From NCBI GenBank assembly GCA_019636245.1, contig JAHBXX010000025.1:1-64000 (forward strand): DNA of 64,000 nucleotides, written 5' to 3'. Each line of letters opens with the position of its first letter. Position 1 is the first letter of the stretch. The translations under genes were made by a program, and so were the position numbers. The notes under the pieces are model-generated. The model was given only the letters and a program-made list of their open reading frames with translations, made no database searches and was not told where the DNA came from. This document shows, in pieces, positions 8,808 to 18,941 of this stretch. The stretch comes from Planctomycetota bacterium. GTDB lineage: Bacteria; Planctomycetota; UBA1135; UBA2386.

Positions 8808-8983
8808 GCGAGGGTGGTCTGGCGCAGGGGGAAGGTCGCCCAGGGTGCGCCCTCGCGTGAAGGCCACGTCAAGTCGCAGTGAGGCTAACGAGGAGTCGCA
8901 AGTGCCTTCGATTGGCTCGCTTGCGATCGAGGCCGCAGTTCCTAGGGCGAAGTCGACCGCCAACCGCCAGCGCGGGGACCCGC

Positions 8984-9066
8984 CCAGGTCAGAACCGACC
9001 CAGCGCTCCGCAGGAGCGCTGGGAGCGTCCTGACCTGGTCTGCGCCGCAGGCGCAGCCCAGGTCAG
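8984..9066 (-). other. Three-armed alternating stem-loop element
   Basis: The 9-base arm CCAGGTCAG occurs at 8984-8992 and 9058-9066, and its exact complement CTGACCTGG at 9030-9038. The middle arm can pair with either outer arm but not both. Inside one alternative is an 11-bp hairpin with loop GCA (8999-9023); inside the other is a 7-bp hairpin with the same loop (9040-9056). One outer arm overlaps the stop codon of the phosphate-binding-like gene (9063-9065). On the minus strand this is the 3' end of the porin operon. It could be a terminator pair, a REP-like element or a folding switch. Confidence 0.7.
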
Positions 9067-9530
9067 AACTCGAACAGCACCCTGACGCCCTCGGCCGCCT
9101 TCGCGGCCTCGAGCGTCACCACGCCGAAGGCGTTCGGGTTCCGCGCCACGTGCTTCAGCACCATGCGGTCGGTCTCGACCTCCTTCGGCGGCGTGGTGCC
9201 GTTGATGCTCTTCACGCGCAACCAGTGGCGCGCCAGTTCGGCCTCGGTCATGCCGAGCACCTGCTGCCGGAAGGCCGCCTGCACGTCGGACTTGCCGTCG
9301 CGGGCGTAGGCCTTCGCTTCGCTGCCGTCCGGCCACTCCGACAGGTCCTTGAGGAACAGCTTCTTGACGAGCGACTTCGCCGCGTCGCCGACCTCCTTGG
9401 TCTTGTTGTCGACGTGCACGACGACGGCGTGCTGGGCCGGCCGCGGGGTCGGCGGCTTGGGGGCCGGCTCCTCCTTGCCCTGGGCAAGTCCGGTGACGAA
9501 CACGGCCGCGATGGTGGCGAGTTTCCACAT
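9063..9530 (-). CDS. Small exported phosphate-binding-like (PstS-type domain) protein
   Basis: The protein has 155 residues with a short signal peptide (MWKLATIAAVFVTGLAQG) and a proline-rich spacer. The body fits the small substrate-binding-like family related to PstS: VVVHVDN early, FLKDLSEWPDGS, QVLGMTEAELARHWLR in the middle and ARNPNAFGVV near the end (compare the family pattern ARNPxAIGYV). Real PstS proteins are about twice as long, so ligand binding is uncertain. It follows the porin gene by 15 bp in the same operon, and a two-component system is divergent. A role in anion sensing or uptake with the porin is an inference. Its stop codon sits inside the alternating stem-loop element. 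Confidence 0.7.
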   Translation of the reverse strand: MWKLATIAAVFVTGLAQGKEEPAPKPPTPRPAQHAVVVHVDNKTKEVGDAAKSLVKKLFLKDLSEWPDGSEAKAYARDGKSDVQAAFRQQVLGMTEAELARHWLRVKSINGTTPPKEVETDRMVLKHVARNPNAFGVVTLEAAKAAEGVRVLFEF

Positions 9531-9545
9531 GGCGTCCCCCTGGTG

Positions 9546-10799
9546 TCAGAAGCTCAGCGACCAGCTGAGGTTCAGGTAGTCGACGGTGTCGCTGGTGTTC
9601 GGCAGTTCGTTGTGGTGCAAGTCCAGGCGGAGCCGCACCGACGGGCACGGATCGTAGCACAGTCCCACCACGTGTTCGGTGCAGAGGCCGCGCGGCGCCT
9701 CGACGGTCGTGAAGGGCGTCAGCGACACGACGACGAGGTCGGAACCGGAGTCGTAGTAGTCGAAGCGATAGCTCAGCGCGAGTTCGGGGTGCACGAACCA
9801 GCTGCATTCGAGCGACAGCGCCCGCTGGTCGTCGAACTGGCTCTCGGCGCTCAGGTAGGCCTCGGCCTTGACGATGAAGTTCCCCCGCCGCCAGTCGACG
9901 TCGATGCCGACGAACTCGTAGTCGCGCCCGCCGTTGAACCGCGACGGGAACGGCGACTGCAGCACGCCGACGTTGGTCAGGATCTCCGCCGGCGACAGGC
10001 CCTCGCGGGTGCCGCGGCCGTAGTTCGCGGCGACGCTCAGGCCGAGGTCGCCGAACACGTAGGCGAGCCGGGCGCCGCCGATGCCGTCGCTCGGGCTGTC
10101 GTCCTCGGTGCCGAAGTAGGCGTCGTACTCGAGCATGTCGACGCCGTCGCCCAGGCGGATCTTGCCGGAGACCCGCGCGCCGGCGAGGTGCTGCGGGTAG
10201 AGCTGGTTGGCGAGGAACACCCGGGTGTGCAGGTTGGCCTGGCCGATCGTGCGCGCCGGGATGAAGTACTCGCGGTTGGTCGTGCCATGCGGCGACCCGA
10301 CGATGCCGCCCTGGACGACGAACAGGTCGCTGGCCTTCCATTCGCCGTAGGCGCGCGACAGGAAGGTGTCGGCCTGGCTGGTGTCCGCGGTCGTGAAGCT
10401 CGGGTCGCCGGTGGTCGGCGTCGTCGGATCGTCGAGCAAGGCGCCGTGGAAGGTGTAGAAGCCCGGGGTCGCGAACAGCGACCAGTGGTCGTCGATCTGC
10501 GCCCGCAGGAACAGCTCGGCCAGCGACACCACGTGTCCGGTCTCGCTGTCGTTCTCGCCGCGCATGTGCGTGAACAGCGAGGTGACGTGGCCGCCGAGGT
10601 CCAGGCTGCGCGCCGTGTAGCTCTGCACCACGGCGCGGCTGCCGAGCCGTTCGGCGGTCCTGGCCTGCTGTTCCTCGAGTTCCTCGACCCGGGAGCGCAG
10701 GTCCTGCAACGCCTTCTGCACGGCGTCGGGGTCCTGCGCCAGCGCCAGCGACGGGACGGCGGCCAGCGCGCACACGGTCAGGGCGATCGTCTTCGGCAT
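9546..10799 (-). CDS. Outer-membrane porin-like beta-barrel protein with N-terminal coiled coil
   Basis: The protein has 417 residues from ATG 10799; a longer frame to 10988 is rejected because the signal peptide (MPKTIALTVCALAAVPSLALAQ) begins here. A short coiled coil (about 24-50, VQKALQDLRSRVEELEEQQA) is followed by alternating aromatic and polar strands typical of a 16-strand porin. It ends in a terminal phenylalanine (LNLSWSLSF), the outer-membrane assembly signal. It may form a channel for anions or other small solutes. It is cotranscribed with the PstS-like gene and faces a divergent histidine kinase across a 172-bp gap, so regulation by that kinase is plausible but not shown. Confidence 0.82.
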   Translation of the reverse strand: MPKTIALTVCALAAVPSLALAQDPDAVQKALQDLRSRVEELEEQQARTAERLGSRAVVQSYTARSLDLGGHVTSLFTHMRGENDSETGHVVSLAELFLRAQIDDHWSLFATPGFYTFHGALLDDPTTPTTGDPSFTTADTSQADTFLSRAYGEWKASDLFVVQGGIVGSPHGTTNREYFIPARTIGQANLHTRVFLANQLYPQHLAGARVSGKIRLGDGVDMLEYDAYFGTEDDSPSDGIGGARLAYVFGDLGLSVAANYGRGTREGLSPAEILTNVGVLQSPFPSRFNGGRDYEFVGIDVDWRRGNFIVKAEAYLSAESQFDDQRALSLECSWFVHPELALSYRFDYYDSGSDLVVVSLTPFTTVEAPRGLCTEHVVGLCYDPCPSVRLRLDLHHNELPNTSDTVDYLNLSWSLSF

Positions 10800-10971
10800 G
10801 GGGGGCTCCACGTTGGGCCGGCGGCGCGCGGATCGCGCGGTGCCATCGGCACGGTTGCGGCACCATCGACCGGAGCGGCGCGTGGACTTGACCCGCGGCT
10901 GGCGCCGAGCCTTCGTTGCCATCGGCGCCTCGGCCCTCAAGGCGAGAGCGCAGCGACGCCGATGCAGCGGC

Positions 10972-12642
10972 GTGGAACCGGTCGCCACGACCTCGAAGTC
11001 GCTGACCTGGAAGCTGGTGCTCGGCTTCCTGTTCGCGATCGTGCTCCAGGTCGCGCAGATGCTGATCGGCGGTTACTTCACCGCCCAGATGCAGGCGGCC
11101 TCGGTGCTGGTCTCCGAGGCGATGACCGCGAGCCTGGCCGTGCAGAGCGGCATCGACGCGGTGCGGCAGTTGCGCGAGCACGTCGCCGGCGACCTGGAGG
11201 CCGGGTCCGAGCGCATCGATCCGGCGGTCTACCTCGTCTACCTCGACGAGGTCGGCGAACAGACGCGCACGCTGGTCGCCGCGCTGGCGGGCGCCGGCGG
11301 CACGCGTTTCGCCGGGGTCGCCAGCAGGCTCGCGGCCGCCCGCCGCGAGCTGCAGGCGATGGCCGTGCAGCACGAACAGGCCGGGCCGGCGGCGATCGCC
11401 GTGCGTGACGCCGCCGACTTCTTCGACGACAGCGTGGGAGAGCTCGAGCAGGCCCTGCTGCAGGCCCAGATCGAGGTCCGTGCCGTCGCTGCCGACGGCA
11501 TCTCCCGCGAACGCGAGGTGCACGACCTGCCCGTGCGCGCGAGTCTGGCGATCATGGGCGGCGGCGTGCTGCTGATGGCGGCCTTCGTCGCCTGGTTCTC
11601 GCGCCAGCTCGTCGTGCCCGTCCGCCGCGTGTGGGAGCAGCTGGAGCGGCGTGTCGCCGACCGCACCGCCGAACTGGGCTGCACGGTGCGCGAACTCGAG
11701 GGCGAGATCGCCGAGCGGCGTCGCGCCGAGATGCAGCGCGAGGAACTGCACCGCCAGCTGGTGGAGTCGTCGCGGCGCGCCGGCATGGCGGAACTCGCCA
11801 ACGGCGTGCTGCACAACGTCGGCAACGTCCTGAACAGCGTCAACGTGTCCGCGGCCCTGCTGCTGGAGCGGCTGCGCCATTCGAAGTCGGATGGCCTGCG
11901 GCGCGCCGTCGATCTGCTGCGGCAGCACGCCGACGATCTGGGTGACTTCCTGACCCGGTCGCCGCAGGGCCAGAAGCTGCCGCGCTACCTGGACCAGCTC
12001 GCCGGGCACCTGGCGCAGGAACGCGACGCCCTGGTCGGTGAGACCGAGGACCTGACGCGGCGCATCGACCTGATGAAGGAGATCGTCGGCCGGCAGCAGA
12101 GCTACGCCCGCGTCTCCGGCACGACGCAGCACACGCGCCTGTCCGTCGTCGCCGCGGACGTGCTGCGCATGCACGCGAACGCGTTCGCCGAGCTCGACAT
12201 CCGCGTCGAAACGGACTTCGCCTGGGACCAGGACTGCGAGGTCGACCGTTCTCGCGTGCTGCAGATCCTGATGAACCTGGTGGCGAACGCCAAGCAGGCG
12301 CTGCGCGAGGCCGGGCGCGGCGGCGGCATCGTGCGCATCGCGACCCGCGCCGTGGCCGGCGGACGGGTGCGCCTCAGCGTCACCGACAACGGCATCGGCA
12401 TCGCCCGCGAGAACCTGGCGCGCATCTTCGCGCACGGATTCACCACCAAGCACGACGGCCACGGCTTCGGCCTGCACCACAGCGCCAACGCGGCCGCCGA
12501 GATGGGCGGTCGTCTCTGGGCCGAGAGCGACGGCCCGGGAGCGGGTGCGACCTTCCACCTCGAACTGCCGGTACGACCGGCGGCGAGGATCGCGGTCGGG
12601 GGATCGGTGCCGGCGGCGGTCGCCGCAGGAGTGGACGCATGA
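10972..12642 (+). CDS. Membrane-bound sensor histidine kinase
   Basis: The protein has 556 residues from GTG 10972, chosen because transmembrane helix 1 (about 14-35, [17 protein letters not shown]) starts just after; the open frame to 10798 adds only an arginine-rich stretch. A periplasmic domain of about 165 residues lies between helix 1 and helix 2 (about 200-220). A coiled coil leads to the phosphoacceptor box ([12 protein letters not shown]), an HNVGN-type variant. The HATPase domain has DNGIGI, and HGFGLHHS where the G2 box is expected. The stop overlaps the start of the hybrid kinase gene by ATGA, so the two are translationally coupled. It faces the porin operon. Confidence 0.9.
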   Translation: MEPVATTSKSLTWKLVLGFLFAIVLQVAQMLIGGYFTAQMQAASVLVSEAMTASLAVQSGIDAVRQLREHVAGDLEAGSERIDPAVYLVYLDEVGEQTRTLVAALAGAGGTRFAGVASRLAAARRELQAMAVQHEQAGPAAIAVRDAADFFDDSVGELEQALLQAQIEVRAVAADGISREREVHDLPVRASLAIMGGGVLLMAAFVAWFSRQLVVPVRRVWEQLERRVADRTAELGCTVRELEGEIAERRRAEMQREELHRQLVESSRRAGMAELANGVLHNVGNVLNSVNVSAALLLERLRHSKSDGLRRAVDLLRQHADDLGDFLTRSPQGQKLPRYLDQLAGHLAQERDALVGETEDLTRRIDLMKEIVGRQQSYARVSGTTQHTRLSVVAADVLRMHANAFAELDIRVETDFAWDQDCEVDRSRVLQILMNLVANAKQALREAGRGGGIVRIATRAVAGGRVRLSVTDNGIGIARENLARIFAHGFTTKHDGHGFGLHHSANAAAEMGGRLWAESDGPGAGATFHLELPVRPAARIAVGGSVPAAVAAGVDA

Positions 12643-14429
12643 AAGAGCGTGGCAACGAGACGATGAACCGCCGGGTGCTCGTGATCGACGACAACGAGGC
12701 GATCCAGGCCGACTTCCGCAAGATCCTGACACCGACGGCGACGGTGTCCGACGACCTGCTCGCGGCCGAGGCGGAGTTGTTCGGCGACGCGGCGCCGGCG
12801 GCGGCGGGCGTCGACTTCGAACTGGTGACCGCGAGCCAGGGCCAGGACGGACTGGCGAAGGTGCGCGAGGCAGCGGCGGCCGGCCGACCGTTCGCGATGG
12901 CGTTCGTCGACATGCGCATGCCGCCGGGCTGGGACGGCCTCGAGACCATCGAGCGCATCTGGGCCGAGTTCCCCGAGATCGAGATGGTCATCTGCACCGC
13001 GTTCAGCGACTACTCGTGGGAGGAGACGATCCGCCGGCTCGGTCGCACCGATCGGCTGCTGATCGTCAAGAAGCCGTTCGATCACATCGAGGTGCTGCAG
13101 GTCGCGAGCGCGCTGACGCACAAGTGGAACCTGCAGCAACAGTCGCTGCGCATGCTGACGCAACTCGGCGATCTCGTGCGCGAACGCACACGCGACCTCG
13201 AGCGCGCGCGCGACGACCTGCTGGCGTTGAACGGTCAACTGGTGCTGGCGCGCGATGCGGCCGAGGCGGCGAACCGCTCGAAGACCCTGTTCCTCGCCAA
13301 CATCAGCCACGAACTGCGCACGCCGATGACCGCGATCCTCGGCTATGCCGAGGAACTGCAGGACCACATGACGGCGCGCACCGTCAGCGATGCGGAGCGC
13401 GAAGCCCTGGAGACGATCCGCCGCAACGCGCAGCACATGGTGCGCATCATCGGCGACCTGCTCGACGTCTCGAAGCTCGAGGCCGGCAAGCTGTCGGTCG
13501 AACGCATCCCCTGCGCGCCGAGGCAGGTGCTCGACAGCGTCGTCGACGCCCTGCGGCCGCGGGCGGCGGCGAAGGGGCTGCGCGTGTCGGTGGTCTGGTC
13601 GGACGACGTGCCGGCGACGATCCACAGCGATCCGCTCCGGTTGCGGCAGATCCTGCTGAACCTGCTCGACAACGCGATCAAGTTCACGGGCGAGGGAACG
13701 GTGACGGTGCGCGCCTCGGCGGTGGGCGACGGCGACCCGAAGCTCACGTTCGAGATCGAGGACACCGGCATCGGCATGGAGCCCGAGGTGCTCGAGCGGC
13801 TGTTCCGTCCCTTCGAGCAGGCCGATCGTTCGACCACGCGGCGCTACGGCGGCACCGGCCTTGGCCTCGCGATCACGCGGCAGCTCGCCGAGATGCTCGG
13901 CGGCGGCGTCACGGTCGAGAGTCGTCCCGGACGGGGTTCGCGCTTCCGTGTCGTCGTGGCGACTGCGCCAGGGGAAGGTGGGATCGCCCCCGTCACGTCG
14001 CCGGCGACGTCGTACCCTGCCGAGGCGGGACCCCTGCCAGCGACCGCAGGACTGCGGGTGCTCGTCGTCGAGGACGGCCGTGACAACCAGCGCCTGCTGA
14101 CGCACATCCTCGACCGGGCGCAGTGCCAGGTCGAGACGGTCGACAACGGCCAGGCCTGCCTCGACCGCATGTCGGGGGCCGCGCCGGCCTTCGACGTCGT
14201 GCTGATGGACGTGCAGATGCCGATCATGGACGGCCTGACCGCCACCGCCCGGCTGCGACAACAGGGCTGCACGGTGCCGGTCGTCGCCTTGACGGCGAAC
14301 GCGACGGAGCACGACCAGGCCGCCTGCCTGGCGGCCGGCTGCGATGCGTTCCTGGTCAAGCCGATCGATCGCCGCGAGCTGTTGGGGGTGCTCGGCAGCC
14401 TGCCCCGCGGGGCGCGGCCGGCGAACTGA
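12639..14429 (+). CDS. Hybrid histidine kinase with N- and C-terminal receiver domains
   Basis: This cytoplasmic signalling protein has 596 residues. The first receiver domain (about 9-165) carries the phosphorylatable D91 ([13 protein letters not shown]) and an insert after the first helix. A coiled coil precedes the HisKA domain, where H224 lies in [10 protein letters not shown]. The HATPase domain contains DTGIGM and GTGLGLAI. The second receiver domain (about 470-590) has D524 in [13 protein letters not shown] and a conserved lysine in LVKPID. No DNA-binding domain is present, so output is probably by phosphotransfer to another regulator. The ATGA overlap with the upstream kinase suggests the two work in one relay. 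Confidence 0.93.
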   Translation: MKERGNETMNRRVLVIDDNEAIQADFRKILTPTATVSDDLLAAEAELFGDAAPAAAGVDFELVTASQGQDGLAKVREAAAAGRPFAMAFVDMRMPPGWDGLETIERIWAEFPEIEMVICTAFSDYSWEETIRRLGRTDRLLIVKKPFDHIEVLQVASALTHKWNLQQQSLRMLTQLGDLVRERTRDLERARDDLLALNGQLVLARDAAEAANRSKTLFLANISHELRTPMTAILGYAEELQDHMTARTVSDAEREALETIRRNAQHMVRIIGDLLDVSKLEAGKLSVERIPCAPRQVLDSVVDALRPRAAAKGLRVSVVWSDDVPATIHSDPLRLRQILLNLLDNAIKFTGEGTVTVRASAVGDGDPKLTFEIEDTGIGMEPEVLERLFRPFEQADRSTTRRYGGTGLGLAITRQLAEMLGGGVTVESRPGRGSRFRVVVATAPGEGGIAPVTSPATSYPAEAGPLPATAGLRVLVVEDGRDNQRLLTHILDRAQCQVETVDNGQACLDRMSGAAPAFDVVLMDVQMPIMDGLTATARLRQQGCTVPVVALTANATEHDQAACLAAGCDAFLVKPIDRRELLGVLGSLPRGARPAN

Positions 14430-14516
14430 TCGGGGCGTCTGCCCCGCCGCCGCGCGCCGGCTCCGGTGTTGTGGTTGCGGGGGCGCCGCGCGCAGAATCG
14501 GGGGCCGCAGGCCACC

Positions 14517-15653
14517 ATGCCCTCGACCCACGCCGACTTCCGCGCCACGCGTGTCTTCGCCAACCTCGACGGCCTGCGCGCGATGTCGGTGTTGGCGGTG
14601 CTGCTCTACCACTTCGAGCCGCTGCCGTGGGGGTGGTTGCGGCCGGTGCAGCAGGCCGGGTTCTTCGGCGTCGACGTCTTCTTCGTGCTGAGCGGTTTCC
14701 TGATCACGACGCTGTTGCTGCGCGAACCGCCACGGCCGGTCGCCGTCGCGCTGAAGGCCTTCTATGCCCGTCGCACGCTGCGCATCCTGCCGCTGTTCTA
14801 CGCCGCCTGCGGGCTCTACGCCGCCGCCGCCTGGCTGCGCGGCGCCGAGGCCTGGCCGCTCTACCGGGACTTCCTGCCCGCCCTGCTGTTGCACTGGTCC
14901 GATGTGCACCTCGCCGCCGCGCCGGAGCCGTTCCCGTACTTCGGCCACTCGTGGTCGCTGGCGGTGGAGGAGAAGTTCTACCTGCTGTGGCCGCTGGCCG
15001 TGCTGGCCCGCGGCCGGGCCTTGGGGGCGGCGATCGCCGTGACGGCGGTGGTGGCGGTGACGATCTGGCGCGCGGCGCTGGCGCTCGGCGAGCCGGCGTC
15101 GATGGCGCTGGAGGGGCGGCTCTGGTACGGCTTCGACGTGCGCCTCGACTCGCTGATGTGGGGCTGCCTGCTCGCCTACGCCCTGCACCGGCCGGGGTCG
15201 TTCGCGCGAGTGTCCGGCTGGCTGCGGCGACCGTGGGTCGGCGCGGCGGCGCTGGTGGGCTTCGTCGGTCTCGCGCTCGACGCGGTGCTGGGGGAGAACC
15301 ACGGCCTGCGGCTGTGCGTGCGCTACTCGCTGACGCCGGGGCTGCTGGCGGTGCTGGTCGGCATCGTGGTGCTGGGGCCAGCGGCGTCGGGGCTGGCCTG
15401 GCTGCGGTGGCGACCTCTGGTCTACGTCGGCCGGATCTCCTACGGCCTCTACGTGCTGCACCCGCTGGCGTTCGCGGCGGTGCGGATCGTCGCGCGGCGG
15501 TTCGGGGTGGACGGCGACGGCGGTGGTGGTGACGGCGTGTTGGGCATTGGCGGGCGATTCGTCGCCTGCGTCGGGCTCTCCGTCCTGGTCTGCGCGGCGT
15601 CGTTCCGCTGGTTCGAGGGGCCGCTGTTGCGGTGGAAGCAGAGGTTCCGCTGA
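14517..15653 (+). CDS. Acyltransferase 3 (OafA/YrhL-type) integral membrane protein
   Basis: Members of this family acylate cell-surface sugars. The protein has 378 residues from ATG 14517. The N-terminal family motif NLDGLRAMSVLAVLLYH is at about 14-30, followed by FFGVDVFFVLSGFLIT and R-rich FYARRTLRILPLFY. The motif GHSWSLAVEEKFYLLWPL supports the call. About ten hydrophobic helices are visible, consistent with the family. The next genes encode an SGNH hydrolase and exported proteins; SGNH enzymes are often partners of acyltransferase 3 in glycan acylation, so the two may cooperate. The substrate is unknown. Confidence 0.93.
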   Translation: MPSTHADFRATRVFANLDGLRAMSVLAVLLYHFEPLPWGWLRPVQQAGFFGVDVFFVLSGFLITTLLLREPPRPVAVALKAFYARRTLRILPLFYAACGLYAAAAWLRGAEAWPLYRDFLPALLLHWSDVHLAAAPEPFPYFGHSWSLAVEEKFYLLWPLAVLARGRALGAAIAVTAVVAVTIWRAALALGEPASMALEGRLWYGFDVRLDSLMWGCLLAYALHRPGSFARVSGWLRRPWVGAAALVGFVGLALDAVLGENHGLRLCVRYSLTPGLLAVLVGIVVLGPAASGLAWLRWRPLVYVGRISYGLYVLHPLAFAAVRIVARRFGVDGDGGGGDGVLGIGGRFVACVGLSVLVCAASFRWFEGPLLRWKQRFR

Positions 15654-15779
15654 CGGGTGGTGCGGTGGTGCGGTGCGCGACCCTGGTCACGGCGCCGAGA
15701 CTCCTGACCCGAGGAATCGCCCGGCTTCGCGCGTTGACGGCCGCTGCACCGGCGTGCATCCTCCGGCACGAGTGAATCG

Positions 15780-17111
15780 ATGGATCCGGGCTCGAGCGAC
15801 CAAGGCGGTCGCGGCCAAGTGCGGCGATCCCCAGCCGAGGAACCGAAGGTGCCCAGAGTCCCCATCCTGCCAAGGTCGTTCGCCGCGCTCGGCGTCGTGG
15901 CCCTGCTGGGCGCCGCGGCCTGGCTCGTGCACCGGCTGTGGATCGCGCCGCCGATCGGCATCGGCTCGATCGTGGCCGTGCTCGGGTTGACGATGCTCGG
16001 CCTCGCCGCATCGTGGACCAGTCGCCTGCTGCATCGCGACCCGCGCCACCCGGTGCGCAAGCCGTGGCTCGCGCTCGCGTCGATGGCCATCGCCTGCGCG
16101 GCCTTCGACCTGTTCTGCGGCCTCTGGCGGCCTTCGGCGCACGGTCCGGCAATGGCCGCCGATGCGCGGAGGCACCACCGGCTGCTGGCCGACCAGGACA
16201 CCGTGGTGCACGGCGCCGAGTTCGCCTACCGCCTGCGCACCAACAGCCGGGGCCTCCGCGGCGGCGAGCTTGCGGTGCCCAAGCCCGCGGGCGTGCGGCG
16301 GCTGCTGTTCCTCGGCGACTCGTTCACGATGGGCAAGGGCGTCGAGGAAGCCGACACCTTCGCCGCCCGGGTCGAGGCCGGGCTGAACGCCACGGCGGGG
16401 GCCGGGCGGTGCGAGGTCGTGAACGCCGGGGTCGACAGCTATGCGCCCGTGCTGTCGCGGTTGCAGTTCGAGGAACTGCTCGACATCGAGCCCGACCACG
16501 TCGTGCACTGCCTGGACATGAGCGACCTGATGCAGGAGCAGGCCTACCGCCGGCTCGCCTTGCGCGATGCCGACGGCCGGATCCTCGCGGTGCAGGGGCG
16601 GCCGCGCTCGCTCGCCGAATGGGTGATGCAGCACACGCTGGTCGCAGGCGCCATCGTGGCCTGGTTGCGCGACGCCTCCGACGTCACGGTCGGCAACTTC
16701 GTGCGCCAGCCCCACCGCGAACTGCTGCGCCACACGCTCGCCGGCGACGAGGTCGATCGCACGCACCAGTGGCGGGAGCTCTTCGACAGCATCGACGCGA
16801 TCGCCGGCATCTGCCGTCGCCTCGGCGTGCGCTACACCCTGGTGGTCTACCCGTGGGGCCATCAGGTCGACGGCGACCACTGGCGAACCGGGCGCAGCTA
16901 CTTCGTCGAGGTCGATGCCGCGGCCTCGGACATGGTGCGGGAGGTCGTGGCCGAGCATGCACGGCAGATCGGCGTCGATCTGGTCGACGCCTTCGACGCC
17001 TTCCGTGCCTACCGCGGCCCGGAGCCGCTCTACTACGACGCCGACATGCACTTCACGCCGGCTGGCCATGCGGTGCTGGCCCAGGTCCTGGTCGACGCCC
17101 TGCGACGCTGA
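15780..17111 (+). CDS. Membrane-anchored SGNH/GDSL-type hydrolase
   Basis: The protein has 443 residues from ATG 15780; an internal GTG near 15849 (VPRVPILP) is an alternative start. Three hydrophobic segments lie in the first 120 residues, then a soluble SGNH domain. The nucleophile motif is LFLGDSFTMG, and the Asp/His pair is DADMHFTPAGH near the C terminus. VVNAGVDSYAP matches the family's second block. These features suggest an esterase or acyltransferase acting on surface carbohydrate, similar in layout to AlgX/AlgJ-like or DUF1574-type proteins. It follows the acyltransferase 3 gene on the same strand, and the two may add or remove acyl groups on one glycan. Confidence 0.82.
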   Translation: MDPGSSDQGGRGQVRRSPAEEPKVPRVPILPRSFAALGVVALLGAAAWLVHRLWIAPPIGIGSIVAVLGLTMLGLAASWTSRLLHRDPRHPVRKPWLALASMAIACAAFDLFCGLWRPSAHGPAMAADARRHHRLLADQDTVVHGAEFAYRLRTNSRGLRGGELAVPKPAGVRRLLFLGDSFTMGKGVEEADTFAARVEAGLNATAGAGRCEVVNAGVDSYAPVLSRLQFEELLDIEPDHVVHCLDMSDLMQEQAYRRLALRDADGRILAVQGRPRSLAEWVMQHTLVAGAIVAWLRDASDVTVGNFVRQPHRELLRHTLAGDEVDRTHQWRELFDSIDAIAGICRRLGVRYTLVVYPWGHQVDGDHWRTGRSYFVEVDAAASDMVREVVAEHARQIGVDLVDAFDAFRAYRGPEPLYYDADMHFTPAGHAVLAQVLVDALRR

Positions 17112-17166
17112 CGGCCGCGGAACGAGCCTGGACGCCGTGGCCGGGGCCCGCGACCATGGCGGCGCC

Positions 17167-18861
17167 ATGACCGCCCTCGCCGCGTGCCGTCGCCTCGCTC
17201 CTGCCCTGCTGCCGCTGTGGCTGGCGGCTGTCGTCCGGGGCCAGGCCGCGCCTGCCGAGGACTTCGTCGCCGAGGCGAGCCGGCGCCTCGCCGCCGTCGG
17301 CTGCACCGTGCCGGCGGAGGTGCGCGCGGAGGCGCGGGGCGCGGCCGAGGTGATCGCCGACCTCGACGCGCAACAGGATCTGTTCCTGCCTCCGGACGCC
17401 TACCTGCTGCAGCACGAACTGCTGCGCCGGCTGGGTCTGCCGGCCGGCCGCAACGCGGAGGCGCTGCGCCAGCAGGCGATCGCGGCGATGGCGCGCGGGC
17501 TCAGCGCCTACTACGACCCGCGCGGGCGGTGCTTCGTGCGGTTGGAGTCGCGCACGCTCGAGGTCACCGAGCAGCTCGGCGGTTCGCTGCCGCTGGTCGT
17601 GCACGAACTCGTGCACGCGCACCAGGACGCCCGCGAGGGCGGCCTCACCGGCTTCTTCGCCGCGGTGCCGCGCACGCTCGACAGCGCGCTCGCGCGCCGG
17701 TGCACCGTCGAGGGCGAGGCCGAGATCGTCGCGTTCGCGGCGCTGCAGGGCGAGGCGGCATTGGCCAAGGTCGAGGACCTGGCGGTGGCCGGCGTGCTCG
17801 ACCGCCTGTTCGCCGGCGAGGTGACCGGACTGATCTACGAGAGTGGTCGGCGGCTGGCGCTTGCGCGCCACCAGGCCGGCGGCCTCCAGGCGGTCGCGGC
17901 GCTGTGGCGGTCGCCGCCGCCGTCGACCGAACAGGTGCTGCACGCGGCGAAGTTTGGCCGCGACGTGCCCACCGCCGTGGTGGTGCCGGCCGTCGAGGGT
18001 CTGGCCCGCGCGGCGTCGACGACCATCGGCGAGCTGATGGTGCTGCACCTGCTGCGGCAGCTCGGGCACAACCGCCTGGATGCCAGTCTCGCCGCGGCCG
18101 GCTGGGACGGCGACGAACTGGTCGTGTTCGACCGCGGCGACGAGGCTGCGGTGGCGCTGGCCTGGCGCAGCGTGTGGGACCGCGAGGAGGACGCCGCCGA
18201 CTTCGTCGCCCGCGTCGAGGTCGCCGGCCGTGGCCGGCTCGTCAGGGCGGGCCGGCTGGTCGACTGGGTCGCCGCCGCCGACGCGGTGCTGCAGGACCGC
18301 ATCGCGGCCGCGTGCGCCGCCGACCGTCCGGCGCTCGAGCCGGACGACGTCGATGCCGCGACCACGGCGGCGGCGGAGGCGGCGCTGCGCGCGGCGCTCG
18401 ACCAGAGCCGGGCCGAGGGTCGGCGGTGGCGGCACGATGCGATCGGCCTCGACGTGCCGATGCCCGATGGCTGGGATCTGCGCCAGATCCAGGGCGTCGA
18501 CATCCTGATGCGCACCGGCGGTGCCAGGGCCGGCTTCGCGACCAACGTCAACGTGCTGGCGCAGCCGCGCGGCGAGGTGGTCGACCTGGAGGAGTTGGCG
18601 GCGCTGACGCGGCAGCAGTTCGGGCAGCTCGGCGTCGACATCGACCAACTCGAAGTGCAGGCGCGCGACGGCGTCGAGGTGCTGCAGCTCGAGTACCACG
18701 GTCAGATCGGCGGCTCGGCGCCGCTGCGCTTCCTGGCGCTGGCCTACCTGCGCGGCGAGAAGCAGGTCTGGATCACCGCGACGGCGTTGCAGTCGACCTG
18801 GGGCGACCAGGAGGCGGAGCTGCGGCGTCTGCTGGAGGACGTGCGCATCACGGCGCCCTGA
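17167..18861 (+). CDS. Exported HExxH protein with C-terminal PsbP/DcrB-like domain
   Basis: The protein has 564 residues from ATG 17167, which starts a signal peptide (LAPALLPLWLAAVVRGQA). A zinc-peptidase-like motif HELVH is at 146-150, and a possible third ligand lies in TVEGEAEIV (E182 or E184). The last 150 residues (LDVPMPDGWDLRQIQGVD onward) resemble the PsbP/DcrB (DUF1795) fold. The combination suggests a periplasmic or secreted metalloprotein. Peptidase activity is inferred from the motif only. It lies between the SGNH gene and ileS, with gaps of 55 and 80 bp. Confidence 0.72.
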   Translation: MTALAACRRLAPALLPLWLAAVVRGQAAPAEDFVAEASRRLAAVGCTVPAEVRAEARGAAEVIADLDAQQDLFLPPDAYLLQHELLRRLGLPAGRNAEALRQQAIAAMARGLSAYYDPRGRCFVRLESRTLEVTEQLGGSLPLVVHELVHAHQDAREGGLTGFFAAVPRTLDSALARRCTVEGEAEIVAFAALQGEAALAKVEDLAVAGVLDRLFAGEVTGLIYESGRRLALARHQAGGLQAVAALWRSPPPSTEQVLHAAKFGRDVPTAVVVPAVEGLARAASTTIGELMVLHLLRQLGHNRLDASLAAAGWDGDELVVFDRGDEAAVALAWRSVWDREEDAADFVARVEVAGRGRLVRAGRLVDWVAAADAVLQDRIAAACAADRPALEPDDVDAATTAAAEAALRAALDQSRAEGRRWRHDAIGLDVPMPDGWDLRQIQGVDILMRTGGARAGFATNVNVLAQPRGEVVDLEELAALTRQQFGQLGVDIDQLEVQARDGVEVLQLEYHGQIGGSAPLRFLALAYLRGEKQVWITATALQSTWGDQEAELRRLLEDVRITAP

Positions 18862-18941
18862 GCCGTGCTGTCGCTTGGCGTCGCGTTGCGTTCGCGCGGT
18901 GTTTGCGCCGGGGCGGGCGCGCGGCCACACTGCGCCCTCCG

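Noticed and set aside
8989..12732. A 1247-codon minus-strand open frame
   Set aside because: Overlaps the porin gene in another frame and the kinase genes antisense, with low-complexity sequence and no domains.
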